This document shows, piece by piece, positions 25,938 to 35,012 of a stretch of 64,000 nt of DNA (its first letter is position 1; each line of letters begins with the position of its first letter). The position numbers and the translations under genes are program-made. The stretch comes from OM182 bacterium MED-G28 (GTDB lineage: Bacteria > Pseudomonadota > Gammaproteobacteria > Pseudomonadales > Pseudohongiellaceae): the NCBI GenBank assembly GCA_002457215.1, contig NTJZ01000013.1, forward strand, positions 27,453-91,452, in the 5' to 3' direction. The notes beneath the pieces were generated by a model. That model saw only the letters and a list, made by a program, of their open reading frames with translations, did no database searches and had not been told where the DNA came from.

Positions 25938-26945
25938 ATGAGCCGCTCTATTCTACTGCAAACTACAAAATCACTAGCTTTAAGTTGTTTGTTATTATCC
26001 CCAAATAGTCAGTTTACGCTGGCTCAGAATTCTATGGATTGGCAAGCATTGCCTGATATGCCAGTCGGGAAATGGGAACCTGGAGTCGTCATTCTTGACG
26101 ATAAACTTTATTTGTTTGGTGGCTACACAGAAGGGGTTGTCTCTAGTAAACGTTCTGAATACTTCGACCCTGCAGATGGTAGCTGGACGCTAATTCAAGA
26201 ATTACCCAGCGCAATCACTCACATGAATATGGTGTTGGACGGTCGGACAGTCTGGTTCGCAGGTGGATTTAAAGACGGTTATCGCGGGCATACGATTGCC
26301 GAAGTCTGGAATTACGACATCGACTTGGATCGGTACACAGCTGCACCTCTGCTTCCAGGACCACGTGCCGGTGGCGGCCTCGCTCTGGTTGGGCGGGAAT
26401 TGCACTATTTTGGCGGATTGATGGTGGACCGGGATACAGATTCCCCCGATCATTGGGTCTTAAATCTAGATGACTGGACAAAGGGATCCGCTAGGTGGGA
26501 ACCCTCTATACCAATGCCTGCACCACGTAATCAATTTTCCACCATCGTATTTCAGGACAATATCTACGCGATTGGCGGTCAGTTCAATCACGATAGCCAG
26601 CAATTAGACCAGTCCCGGGTCGACATCTTTGACCCAGAATCAGAGACATGGAGCATCGGGCCACCCTTGCCAAAAGGACATTCTCATGCCGAGGGCGCTA
26701 CTTTTGTTCACGCAAATAAGATCTGGATGATTGGCGGCCATACAACACCAGCAGCTGGAACCAAGTCTCAGGACCCCGACATTCTGACTCTTGCCCCAGA
26801 AGGCCAATGGCAAAAAGTTGGCGAATTACCTAACCCTCTCTCATCGCCTGCCGCTGGCATAATTGACGGTATGCTGTATGTTGCCGGCGGTGCGTTTGAA
26901 GGCAGTACAGTACAGGCAAAAATGTGGATGGGTGAGGTGCCTTAA
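25938..26945 (+). CDS. Secreted kelch-repeat beta-propeller protein
   Basis: 335 aa. Signal peptide ending near TLAQ (residue 29). Six kelch repeats, each with a double Gly at the end of a strand: LYLFGGYTEG, VWFAGGFKDG, LHYFGGLM, IYAIGGQFNHD, IWMIGGHTTP and LYVAGGAFEG. A complete six-bladed propeller with no other domain, so probably a binding protein or, less likely, a mutarotase-like enzyme. RBS GGAGAA is strong. Stands 160 bp before the DUF1592 gene. Confidence 0.88.
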   Translation: MSRSILLQTTKSLALSCLLLSPNSQFTLAQNSMDWQALPDMPVGKWEPGVVILDDKLYLFGGYTEGVVSSKRSEYFDPADGSWTLIQELPSAITHMNMVLDGRTVWFAGGFKDGYRGHTIAEVWNYDIDLDRYTAAPLLPGPRAGGGLALVGRELHYFGGLMVDRDTDSPDHWVLNLDDWTKGSARWEPSIPMPAPRNQFSTIVFQDNIYAIGGQFNHDSQQLDQSRVDIFDPESETWSIGPPLPKGHSHAEGATFVHANKIWMIGGHTTPAAGTKSQDPDILTLAPEGQWQKVGELPNPLSSPAAGIIDGMLYVAGGAFEGSTVQAKMWMGEVP

Positions 26946-27069
26946 AAAGCTCACAATACCGTTACGCTTTGTTTCTTTTTTATGATTGCAGTCTGAACAC
27001 GCCTAAGGTAATGTTTTCTGGTTAAGTTATGTCAAAGTTGTAGGTCTGCTGAATTTTAAGTTATTGAAA

Positions 27070-27075
27070 TATAAT
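27070..27075 (+). promoter_or_regulatory. Consensus -10 box before the DUF1592 gene
   Basis: Perfect TATAAT 29 nt before the ATG at 27105. No good -35 is seen at 16-18 nt, so it is either activator-dependent or chance in AT-rich DNA. Confidence 0.3.
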
Positions 27076-27104
27076 ATATTTTACCGTCGGCGAGCGGAGC
27101 CACT

Positions 27105-29645
27105 ATGAAACCAATCAGAAAGAATTGGGTCAGGTCAGGCCTAGCCTTTTCAGGACTGGTTGTGGCGTTGCTGTCAGTTTCAAATTCAATTCCACCAATA
27201 TCGCAAAAGGCTGTCGCCCAAGACCAATTTAATGCCGCGGATATGCAGCGAGTTGTTAATCAGTATTGCCTCGCCTGCCACAATGATGCTCTCGCCACTT
27301 CAGGGCTCTCATTACAAACTGTCGATTTCACCAGAATCGCAAACCACGCCGAAACTTTAGAAAAAGTAGTAAAAAAGTTACGCGCACACATGATGCCGCC
27401 TGCTGGCATGCCACGGCCGGACTTCGATTCTTATAGGATAATGGCCGAATGGCTGGAAAATGAATTAGATGATGCCTGGACAGCAAACCCAAACCCTGGA
27501 CGAGTGACGCCCGTGCACCGAATGAATCGTTACGAGTACAACAATTCCATTAATGAGTTGCTGGGTCTCGATGTCGATGTGATGGAAATGTTGCCAGGTG
27601 ATCCTACTGCAGATGGGAGTTTTGACAACATTGCCTCGGCCCTACCCTTTTCGACAGCTCATATGGAACGCTATATGTCAGTGGCGAGGCAAGTGACGCG
27701 ACTTGCAACTGGACTACCACCTTTAAGCCCAATTGTTTCAACTTATGAAATCCCACTTTACATGAGTCAAGACTGGCGTCAGACCGAAGACATGCCATTC
27801 GGCTCCCGTGGCGGTATTTCAGTCACTCACAATTTTCCAGTCGACGGAGAATACACCGTCAAAATTGATTTGGAAACCAACTACCAAGACTACATTAAGG
27901 GCTTAGGCTGGGCACAAATTCTCGACTTACGTTTAGATGGTCGACTACTAGAAAGATTTACTATTGGCGGTGATGCTCCGGGCACACCAACTCCTCTAAG
28001 TTTTAGTGGTACTGGAGAACCTGGTAGCGTGGATTGGGAGCAGTATATGTTGTATCAAGCCACCGAAGGCTTGGAAATTACTGTGCCCGTGACCGCTGGG
28101 CCACATTCCATAACCGCGTCCTATGTGCGGCAACAAGTTATTGAAGAAGAAATTCCGCAGCCACGACAGGGAGGTAGACTTCCAGCAAATTCCGAAGCCT
28201 ATCTTACTTATCAAAAAGTCCATTCCATAGAAGTGGGTGGCCCATACACGAACAATGCGAGCTTCGGAGAATCACCAAGCCGCCAACTAATATTCTCCTG
28301 CTATCCCGAACAACTAACGGAAGAGGCTGCCTGCGCAGAAGAAATCGTTTCGCGCATGGCCCGACGAGCTTATCGACGAGCGATTACTGATGCCGACACG
28401 GACTTACTGGTCGAATTCTTCAATCGAGGTCGAGAGCAAGGCGGTAGTTTTGATGCTGGCATCCAGTTCGCTCTTGAGTTCATTCTCAGCGACCCAGACT
28501 TTCTAATTCGCTCTTACCAGGCTCCAGAAAATTTGGCTGCTGGCGAAATTTTCGAACTGAATGATTTAGAGCTTGCTTCACGCCTGTCATTCTTTCTATG
28601 GAGTAGCGCACCAGATGAAGAATTGCTGGAACTTGCTGAAGCCGGCAATCTTTCTAATTCTCAAGTTTATGAACAGCAAGCACATCGCATGCTAGACGAT
28701 GAACGCGGAGTTAATGCATTGGTAGAAGATTTTGCGGCGCAGTGGCTAAACCTGCGACGCTTGGAAGAAGTAAATATCAACACCGTGTTGTTTCCACAAT
28801 ACGACGTGAGCTTGATGGAAGCCTTCGAAACCGAAACTGAAATGTTTGTTGGAGAAACATTGAAGAACGATGCCAGTGTCATCGAACTACTCAATGCAGA
28901 TTACACTTTCGTTAATGAACGTCTCGCCCAGCATTACGGAGTTGAAGATGTTTATGGTAGTCGGTTCAGGAAAGCGGCCTTGCCAAATACGACTCAAAGA
29001 GGCGGTATTTTAGCCCACGGCGCTCTGCTCACAGTGACATCTTATCCCGGCAGAACCTCACCAGTTCTTCGTGGCAAATGGCTACTGGATAATCTGCTAG
29101 GTACGCCGCCACCCCCACCGCCGCCAAATGTGCCTATTCTTCCAGAAGCCGAAGCAGGTGAAATTCCAGCGTCTATTCGCGAGCGACTGGCACAACATCG
29201 GGAAGATCCCGTATGCGCTTCCTGTCACGTGGTCATTGACCCACTTGGGTTCGCCCTAGAGAATTTTGATGTTATCGGAGCCTGGCGCGAATTTGATGAA
29301 GCAGGCAATCCTGTTGATCCCAATGGAAACTACCCTGGTGGAATCGAATTTGCAGGATTTTCAGATCTGAGAGATTGGATGATGGATCGACCGGATCGCT
29401 TCGCCCATACCCTGACAGAAAAATTGATGACCTATGCCTTAGGCAGGCGTGTGGAATACTATGATCAACCTATTATTCGAGAAATTGTAAGAAATTCAGC
29501 GGAACAGAATTACAGGTGGTCTTCCATCGTTCTAGGCATTGTGAGTAGCCCTGCATTCAAATCCAGCATGGGGCCCGTGCAGGTGGCAGAAAATGAGAAA
29601 AACAATGATGAAACTGAAACAATTGCATCGACAACTAGGCTTTAA
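27105..29645 (+). CDS. DUF1592-type multidomain cytochrome protein
   Basis: 846 aa, secreted (hydrophobic signal ending near AVAQ, residue 39). N-terminal heme c motif CLACH (55-59), then the DUF1587 region (HRMNRYEYNNSI, near 145), a carbohydrate-binding-like beta domain (about 220-380), DUF1595, DUF1592, DUF1588 (GGILAHGALLTVTSYPGRTS) and DUF1585 at the end. A second heme motif CASCH lies near 704. This architecture is common in planctomycetes, verrucomicrobia and some proteobacteria, nearly always followed by DUF1552 as here. Function is not established; a periplasmic heme enzyme for polymer or sterol-like substrates has been guessed. RBS GGAG. Confidence 0.9.
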   Translation: MKPIRKNWVRSGLAFSGLVVALLSVSNSIPPISQKAVAQDQFNAADMQRVVNQYCLACHNDALATSGLSLQTVDFTRIANHAETLEKVVKKLRAHMMPPAGMPRPDFDSYRIMAEWLENELDDAWTANPNPGRVTPVHRMNRYEYNNSINELLGLDVDVMEMLPGDPTADGSFDNIASALPFSTAHMERYMSVARQVTRLATGLPPLSPIVSTYEIPLYMSQDWRQTEDMPFGSRGGISVTHNFPVDGEYTVKIDLETNYQDYIKGLGWAQILDLRLDGRLLERFTIGGDAPGTPTPLSFSGTGEPGSVDWEQYMLYQATEGLEITVPVTAGPHSITASYVRQQVIEEEIPQPRQGGRLPANSEAYLTYQKVHSIEVGGPYTNNASFGESPSRQLIFSCYPEQLTEEAACAEEIVSRMARRAYRRAITDADTDLLVEFFNRGREQGGSFDAGIQFALEFILSDPDFLIRSYQAPENLAAGEIFELNDLELASRLSFFLWSSAPDEELLELAEAGNLSNSQVYEQQAHRMLDDERGVNALVEDFAAQWLNLRRLEEVNINTVLFPQYDVSLMEAFETETEMFVGETLKNDASVIELLNADYTFVNERLAQHYGVEDVYGSRFRKAALPNTTQRGGILAHGALLTVTSYPGRTSPVLRGKWLLDNLLGTPPPPPPPNVPILPEAEAGEIPASIRERLAQHREDPVCASCHVVIDPLGFALENFDVIGAWREFDEAGNPVDPNGNYPGGIEFAGFSDLRDWMMDRPDRFAHTLTEKLMTYALGRRVEYYDQPIIREIVRNSAEQNYRWSSIVLGIVSSPAFKSSMGPVQVAENEKNNDETETIASTTRL

Positions 29646-29647
29646 GG

Positions 29648-29677
29648 CGGTAAATCCTGATTTTCAGGCATTTACCG
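29648..29677 (+). other. Stable hairpin between DUF1592 and DUF1552 genes
   Basis: CGGTAAAT then CCTGA (29648-29660), loop TTT, then TCAGG, one unpaired C, and ATTTACCG (29670-29677): 13 bp with a single bulge, starting 2 nt after the stop codon. No T-run follows, so it is not a simple terminator; possibly an RNA-processing or stabilising element. Confidence 0.6.
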
Positions 29678-29760
29678 TGTAACATTTAATGATATGCACT
29701 GCGTACGAGCCGTTTTTAAAAACAGCACCTAAAAGTTATACCTACTAAGAGGTAGCGATA

Positions 29761-31104
29761 ATGAAGGCGAAACAGAATAAGATTACTAACGCGGTAAACA
29801 TTCATACTGGGAAAGCGTTATCACGCCGTGCTGTTCTCAAAGGTGTCGGCGCCGCATTTGCCCTACCCATGCTGAATGCAATGACACCTGCTTTTGCCAA
29901 TGCACCTGCCCCGGTTCAGCGTTTCCAAACGGTTTATATTCCCAATGGCATGGCCATGCAGTATTGGTCACCGACCACGACCGGTTCTAACTACGAATTG
30001 ACACCAATACTCCAACCGCTCGCCAACTACAAAAATAAAATGAGAGTAATTTCCGGATTAAAAGCCAACTGGAATATCGCACATGCCGGTGCTGGCGGCT
30101 CCTTTCTTACAGGAGTAACACAAGGTGGAAAAACCGAAGTAGAAATTTTGGCTGACGTTTCAATTGATCAACTTCTAGCAAATGAACTTGGCAAAGAGAC
30201 ACAACTTTCTTCTCTCGAACTTTCAATGGATGCCCCTGCTCTCGCTGGGGCCTGTACCGTTAACCTTAGCTGTGTCTATACCCATACACTTTCGTGGCGC
30301 GGTAAGACGGAACCACTGCCTACAGAACATAATCCACGCTCCCTCTTCGAACGCTTATTTGGCGACAGTGGCACCACAGCAAAACAGGCTCGGGAAATTC
30401 GCTTAAGCCAGCAGTCTAGTATTCTCGATGCAGTGCTGGAAAAACTTACTAGCTTGGAAAATCAGCTAGGGTACGAAGACCGTCACCTAATCGATAGCTA
30501 CACCGAATCAGTGCGCAATATTGAACGACGAATTCAAAAAGCCGAAGAACAAATTGACATGGATCTTCCTGAGATTGATCAGCCTGCTGGCGTTCCGCCT
30601 GTGTTTGAAGATCACATGGAAATCATGCAGGACCTACAAGTGCTCGCCTTACAAACTGATTTGACCCGAGTCATAACATTTATGATGAGCAAAGAACAAA
30701 GCCCAAGGCCTTACCCGCAAATAGGCGTACCCGATGCCCATCACCCGCTCTCTCATCATAATAACAACCCAATGTTGATAGAGCGCATGTCGAAGATTAA
30801 CACCTATCACACCACACTGTTTTCCAACTATCTGGATAAATTGGCAGCAATTCCAGACGGCGAAGGTTCTTTGCTAGATAACATGACCATACTCTACGGT
30901 GGCGGTCTATCAAATAGCACCATTCACTCCGGCGACAATCTGCCCATACTCTTAGTCGGTGGGGGCGCAGGTTGGTTAAAAGGTGGGGAGCATAAGCATT
31001 ATGACAATACACCGACTATGGCTGATCTGCATCTAAGTCTCTTAGATAAGTTTGGCGTTAAGATAGATCAAATGGGTGGAAGTTCTGGTCCAATTACGCT
31101 TTAG
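29761..31104 (+). CDS. DUF1552 protein, Tat-exported
   Basis: 447 aa. Twin-arginine signal SRRAVLKG (21-28), hydrophobic run ending AFANA. DUF1552 family: VYIPNGMAMQYWSP near residue 60, then RSLFERLFGD, QLGYEDRHLIDSYTESVRNIERRI, and a C-terminal LYGGGLSNSTIHSGDNLPILLVGGG resembling the alkaline-phosphatase-like fold of the DUF1501 group. Usual partner of DUF1592 proteins; role unknown. RBS GAGGT. The ankyrin gene follows 27 nt later. Confidence 0.9.
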   Translation: MKAKQNKITNAVNIHTGKALSRRAVLKGVGAAFALPMLNAMTPAFANAPAPVQRFQTVYIPNGMAMQYWSPTTTGSNYELTPILQPLANYKNKMRVISGLKANWNIAHAGAGGSFLTGVTQGGKTEVEILADVSIDQLLANELGKETQLSSLELSMDAPALAGACTVNLSCVYTHTLSWRGKTEPLPTEHNPRSLFERLFGDSGTTAKQAREIRLSQQSSILDAVLEKLTSLENQLGYEDRHLIDSYTESVRNIERRIQKAEEQIDMDLPEIDQPAGVPPVFEDHMEIMQDLQVLALQTDLTRVITFMMSKEQSPRPYPQIGVPDAHHPLSHHNNNPMLIERMSKINTYHTTLFSNYLDKLAAIPDGEGSLLDNMTILYGGGLSNSTIHSGDNLPILLVGGGAGWLKGGEHKHYDNTPTMADLHLSLLDKFGVKIDQMGGSSGPITL

Positions 31105-31131
31105 AAGCCTGACGATTTTTTACTACTATTC

Positions 31132-32520
31132 ATGATTATTATCTCGCGAAAAACTCTTCTTGTTGCGTTATTTTTTTTCGCAAGTCAGAGTTTTGCGCAA
31201 AATCTTCCAGTTGTCATAAGTCTTGCTAAAGAACAAAAATGGAATGAACTTGCTTCCTTATTGGAAGACGGGTTCAACCCAAATGCCGTTTACGGAGATG
31301 GCACTACTGCATTGCATTGGGCGAGCTATCACAACAGTAACCAAGCTACAGAACTGCTGCTCGCTTCTGGTGCCGACGTAAATGCCACCACCGACTTAGG
31401 TGTCACCGCTCTCTGGCTCGCTGCTGAGAATGGCAGTGTTGATATAGTAAGAAAGCTCCTAGCTTCTGGAGCCGACCCCAGGATTCAACTACTTTCAGGT
31501 GAAACAACGATAATGACTGCTGCCCAAGCAGGTAATGGGGAAGTAGTGCGGTCAATCCTTGAAGCAGGCGGTGATCCAAATGTCGCCGTAACGCGCGAAC
31601 AAACCGCACTCATGTGGGCTGCTGGCCTTGGTCACTCGGACGTAGTGGCAGCTTTGTTGGATCACGGAGCTGATGTGCATGCTCGATCAAGAGTTCGTGA
31701 ACAATATGTTAAGTCTGAAAAAGAACAGGACAGCCATCCTTCCTATAAATATTGGATCGAACAGGGTGGGAATACAGCACTTATGTTTGCGGCCCGATCC
31801 GGAGATATGCGCTCAGCGCAATTACTCGTCGAAGCAGGCGCCGATATCAATGAGGTCTCCGCCTTTGGTACTAGCCCAGCAATAATGTCCATCCATGGTG
31901 GCAATGCGGAAGTGTTGGACTTCTTATTAGAAAGTGGTGCTGATCCGGAATCGAATGCAAGTGGGCATACGGCCCTGCATACAGCTGTGCTACGAGGTAG
32001 CCTTGATGCAGTAAATGTCTTGATCAAACATCACGCAAACCTCGAAGCTATTTTGGAAAAGCCAACACCCGTACGTAGACAGTCTACTGACTATAATTTT
32101 CATGATTCGCTATTGGGAGGTACGCCTCTCTGGCTAGCAGCACGCTTCTCAGAAGCAAAAATTATGGAGGCTTTAATAGAAGCCGGTGCCAATCCAAAAA
32201 TCATTAATCACATGCGTTACCCTGCTCAACGCCAAGGCGAAAACTTCATTCGAGATGAGGGTGAGATCAATCTATTAATGGCTGCTGTTGGCATGGGGAA
32301 CTCGCGACTTCGGGTAAGCTGGGGCACACCAGAGCGCCGTGCTGGACAAATTGCTAGTAGAGAAGCTCTCGCTCTCGATGCTTTAACGATTGCTCTTGCC
32401 GCTGGGGCTGATATCAACGGCAAAAACGCTGAAGGACAATCTGCCCTAGCATTCGCAAAGCAAAGACGCTATGAATCAATTGTTACTTTTTTAGAAGCTG
32501 CTGGTGCATTAGAAAACTAG
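31132..32520 (+). CDS. Secreted ankyrin-repeat protein
   Basis: 462 aa. Signal peptide ending SFAQ (about residue 23). Ten or so ankyrin repeats from residue 25 to the end, recognisable by units such as DGTTALHWASYHN, GVTALWLAAENG, QTALMWAAGLGH, GNTALMFAARSG and GHTALHTAVLRG, with a longer insertion (about 305-390) before the last repeats. A protein-binding solenoid in the periplasm. It probably docks the DUF1592/DUF1552 pair, with which such proteins are often linked; this is inference. No clear ribosome site before the ATG, consistent with coupled translation. Confidence 0.88.
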   Translation: MIIISRKTLLVALFFFASQSFAQNLPVVISLAKEQKWNELASLLEDGFNPNAVYGDGTTALHWASYHNSNQATELLLASGADVNATTDLGVTALWLAAENGSVDIVRKLLASGADPRIQLLSGETTIMTAAQAGNGEVVRSILEAGGDPNVAVTREQTALMWAAGLGHSDVVAALLDHGADVHARSRVREQYVKSEKEQDSHPSYKYWIEQGGNTALMFAARSGDMRSAQLLVEAGADINEVSAFGTSPAIMSIHGGNAEVLDFLLESGADPESNASGHTALHTAVLRGSLDAVNVLIKHHANLEAILEKPTPVRRQSTDYNFHDSLLGGTPLWLAARFSEAKIMEALIEAGANPKIINHMRYPAQRQGENFIRDEGEINLLMAAVGMGNSRLRVSWGTPERRAGQIASREALALDALTIALAAGADINGKNAEGQSALAFAKQRRYESIVTFLEAAGALEN

Positions 32521-32577
32521 AAGAATCCCTGTGGGAATCGATTCTCTCTTTTTGAACTCCTGACTGAGGTGCAAAGC

Positions 32578-33378
32578 ATGTTTAAAAAGTGCTGCTTGAT
32601 CTTTCTGACGGTCTTATTTCCCTTAAGCATTCCATTTTTTGCTCAAACCCCTGACACTGTTTTTCTTGAAGAACTCACTTGGACTGAAGTTCGTTCTGCA
32701 ATTGATAACGGCACTACGACTGTTATCGTGCCAACAGCTGGAACAGAGCAGAATGGCCCTCACATGGTATTAGGTAAACACAAATACCGAATCAACGCTG
32801 GCGCCGAGCGAATTGCGAGAGCCTTAGATAATACCTTGATTGCTCCAGCAATAACTTACGTGCCGGAAGGCGATATTGATCCGCCTTCCGGCCATATGCG
32901 TTATGCTGGAACAATCTCTATTCCGCAGAGCGTCTTCATTGAAGTGCTTGAGCATACCGCTCGCAGCCTAAAGCAGCACGGATTTACTGATATTTTATTT
33001 ATCGGTGATAGTGGCCCGAATCAGAGGCCGCAGGAAATAGTAGCAAGACAACTTTCTAGCGAATGGGAAAGTGAGGGCGTGAAAATCTTACACATATCGG
33101 ACTGGTACAAGATCGGTATTTTCGACGAGTATCTTTTATCCCAAGGCGCTAGCTATGATCAAATTGGGACTCATGCAGGCCTAAGAGATACAGCCTTACT
33201 TCTCGCAATCGCACCAGAACGTGTGCGAAAAGAAAATATCTCGCCCGGCAAAGGTTCCGATATTGATGGTGTTTCCGGTGACCCAACAATAGCTACAGCA
33301 GAGCTCGGGAAAGTAGGGTTCGATCTAATATTTAATGCCGCGATGGATCAAATACGAGAATTAATGGCCCGTGATTAG
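32578..33378 (+). CDS. Exported creatininase-family protein
   Basis: 266 aa counted from the ATG at 32578, chosen because GAGG lies 8 nt upstream (an in-frame GTG precedes it). Signal peptide to about FFAQ. The creatininase/amidohydrolase-like fold is shown by PTAGTEQNGPHMVLGKH, where the family has GSxEQHGPHLP, and by LFIGDSGPNQ in place of the usual NGHGGN. Some metal ligands therefore differ from true creatininase. Most family members are cytosolic amidases; export is unusual. Its stop overlaps the next start by 8 nt. Confidence 0.82.
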   Translation: MFKKCCLIFLTVLFPLSIPFFAQTPDTVFLEELTWTEVRSAIDNGTTTVIVPTAGTEQNGPHMVLGKHKYRINAGAERIARALDNTLIAPAITYVPEGDIDPPSGHMRYAGTISIPQSVFIEVLEHTARSLKQHGFTDILFIGDSGPNQRPQEIVARQLSSEWESEGVKILHISDWYKIGIFDEYLLSQGASYDQIGTHAGLRDTALLLAIAPERVRKENISPGKGSDIDGVSGDPTIATAELGKVGFDLIFNAAMDQIRELMARD

Positions 33379-34888
33379 AAAATTAGTTTCTATCCCTATT
33401 TTTACGATTCTTAACTGTATTAGTTTTGCCTCTATTTCTGCTACAGAACTTTCGTGGGATATAGGATTAACTGAACAGCGTAATTTAATTACTGCAAGCG
33501 GAGTCATGTATGAGAAAAACGCCCCCACTATTCTTTATCTCGCAGGACTCGAAGGTTCCTCACAAAATTCAGCAGTACTAAACACGCTTCTTGAAAACTA
33601 TAGTCAGTCTTCCCCTACAGATTCTGCAGTTAATTTAATCGTCATTGCCAATGCCAACCCGGATTCTGAATCGTTACAGTTTCCCCCAACTGGTGCAGCT
33701 TTTTCTGAAAATTCGGTATCCCATGTATTATGGCGCTGGATAGGTACCCATGCTCCAGATTTAATCGTGTTAGAAGCTGGCCAAGATTTTGGCTTTAGCA
33801 CTGCATTGGAGGAGATTGGAATTGCCGGGTTCGGCAACATACCCATTGCAAGTCTTTCCGCAAGCAATACGACAATGCAGTTTTTACGCTTCAGTTCCGA
33901 TCTAGCAAGATCGCAGGCCAGAGCCGAACTAGACCGACGTACTGCTCGAACGCCAAGAGCAGTGGCAGAACAACTCGCCGCCATTTACGGTTATGATTTT
34001 TCATCTCCTGTTTATGTTCCCGGTATGAGTATTATTGGTCGACTCCGGCTTGGTTACATTGACTCTGTAAACGACTTGTTATCGTCTTATCTAATGGGTG
34101 AATCTTTTGAAGTCTCTAACGCTTCAGTAATGGCCGGTCAACTTGTGTTTGCCGAACATGCGAGAATCACGGGAAACGAAACATCACAGAGACTAGTCCT
34201 GAGTGCGGCTAACTTAGCATTTGATGAAAACGACCAGCCCTTAGAAGTAATGCCCATGCATTACGAAATGAGCGATTCATTTTTTATGGCAACTCCACTG
34301 CTGGTAAAAGCAGGCGTGCTAAGTGGAGATGATCGATACTTTGACATGGCAATTCGCCATGCGGCCTATATGCGTAAACTTTTACTGCGCGACAACGGGT
34401 TGTATCGGCATTCTGCAGATGCAGATGTCGCTTGGAGTCGAGGCAATGGTTTTCCAGCCTATGGTCTTGCTCTAAGTTTGAATGAGTTTCCTAAAGCGCA
34501 TCCTGCGCGAGATGTCTTGCTTGGCTACCTTGTGGACCATCTGGAAGCACTGCTGCCTTATCAAGATATAGATGGCATGTGGCATGAAGTAATCGATTAT
34601 CCAGGCTCTTTTGCGGAGATTACATCAACAGCAATGATCGGAATGGCGATTAAACAGGGAATAGATAATGGCTGGTTATCTGAAACCACCTATAGACCAG
34701 TTTTGAATAAAGCGTGGAATGCAATAAAAATCCGTACCAGTTTTGACGGTATTTTTATTAACGCCTGCACGTCCACTGGCAAGATGCCTTCCCTTGAGGC
34801 CTATTTAGACCGATTGGCAATTTTTGACCGGGATGACCGCGCGGGCGGCATGGTGATGAATTTTGCGATTGATATGGCTGGGCTTTGA
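33371..34888 (+). CDS. Two-domain exported protein, GH88/105-like C-terminus
   Basis: 505 aa, weak signal peptide (to about ISATE). The C-terminal half (about 215-505) matches unsaturated glucuronyl/rhamnogalacturonyl hydrolases (alpha/alpha toroid): HYEMSDSFFMATPLL, YRHSADADVAWSRGNGFPAYG, DGMWHEVIDYPGSFAEITSTAM. The N-terminal half (30-205) is an alpha/beta domain with ILYLAGLEGSSQNSA and IVIANANPDS that recalls degraded M14 carboxypeptidase-like or hydrolase folds without clear catalytic residues. The start is GTG, overlapping the creatininase gene by 8 nt. Probably cleaves unsaturated uronic-acid oligosaccharides; certainty moderate. Confidence 0.78.
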   Translation: MIRKLVSIPIFTILNCISFASISATELSWDIGLTEQRNLITASGVMYEKNAPTILYLAGLEGSSQNSAVLNTLLENYSQSSPTDSAVNLIVIANANPDSESLQFPPTGAAFSENSVSHVLWRWIGTHAPDLIVLEAGQDFGFSTALEEIGIAGFGNIPIASLSASNTTMQFLRFSSDLARSQARAELDRRTARTPRAVAEQLAAIYGYDFSSPVYVPGMSIIGRLRLGYIDSVNDLLSSYLMGESFEVSNASVMAGQLVFAEHARITGNETSQRLVLSAANLAFDENDQPLEVMPMHYEMSDSFFMATPLLVKAGVLSGDDRYFDMAIRHAAYMRKLLLRDNGLYRHSADADVAWSRGNGFPAYGLALSLNEFPKAHPARDVLLGYLVDHLEALLPYQDIDGMWHEVIDYPGSFAEITSTAMIGMAIKQGIDNGWLSETTYRPVLNKAWNAIKIRTSFDGIFINACTSTGKMPSLEAYLDRLAIFDRDDRAGGMVMNFAIDMAGL

Positions 34889-35012
34889 GTAGGCTTTTGT
34901 GTCGCCAGGTCGATGAAATAGCTTCTCGGAAAAAAATGGATTTTATGATTTACTAGGTGCCTGACCGACGAGTACTAGATTTTTATAACCTTTAGCCGGA
35001 ACAGCAATAACG

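Noticed and set aside
32521..32560. Inverted sequence around AGAATC...GATTCT before the creatininase gene
   Set aside because: Short interrupted stem; the following T-run is weak and downstream genes follow closely.
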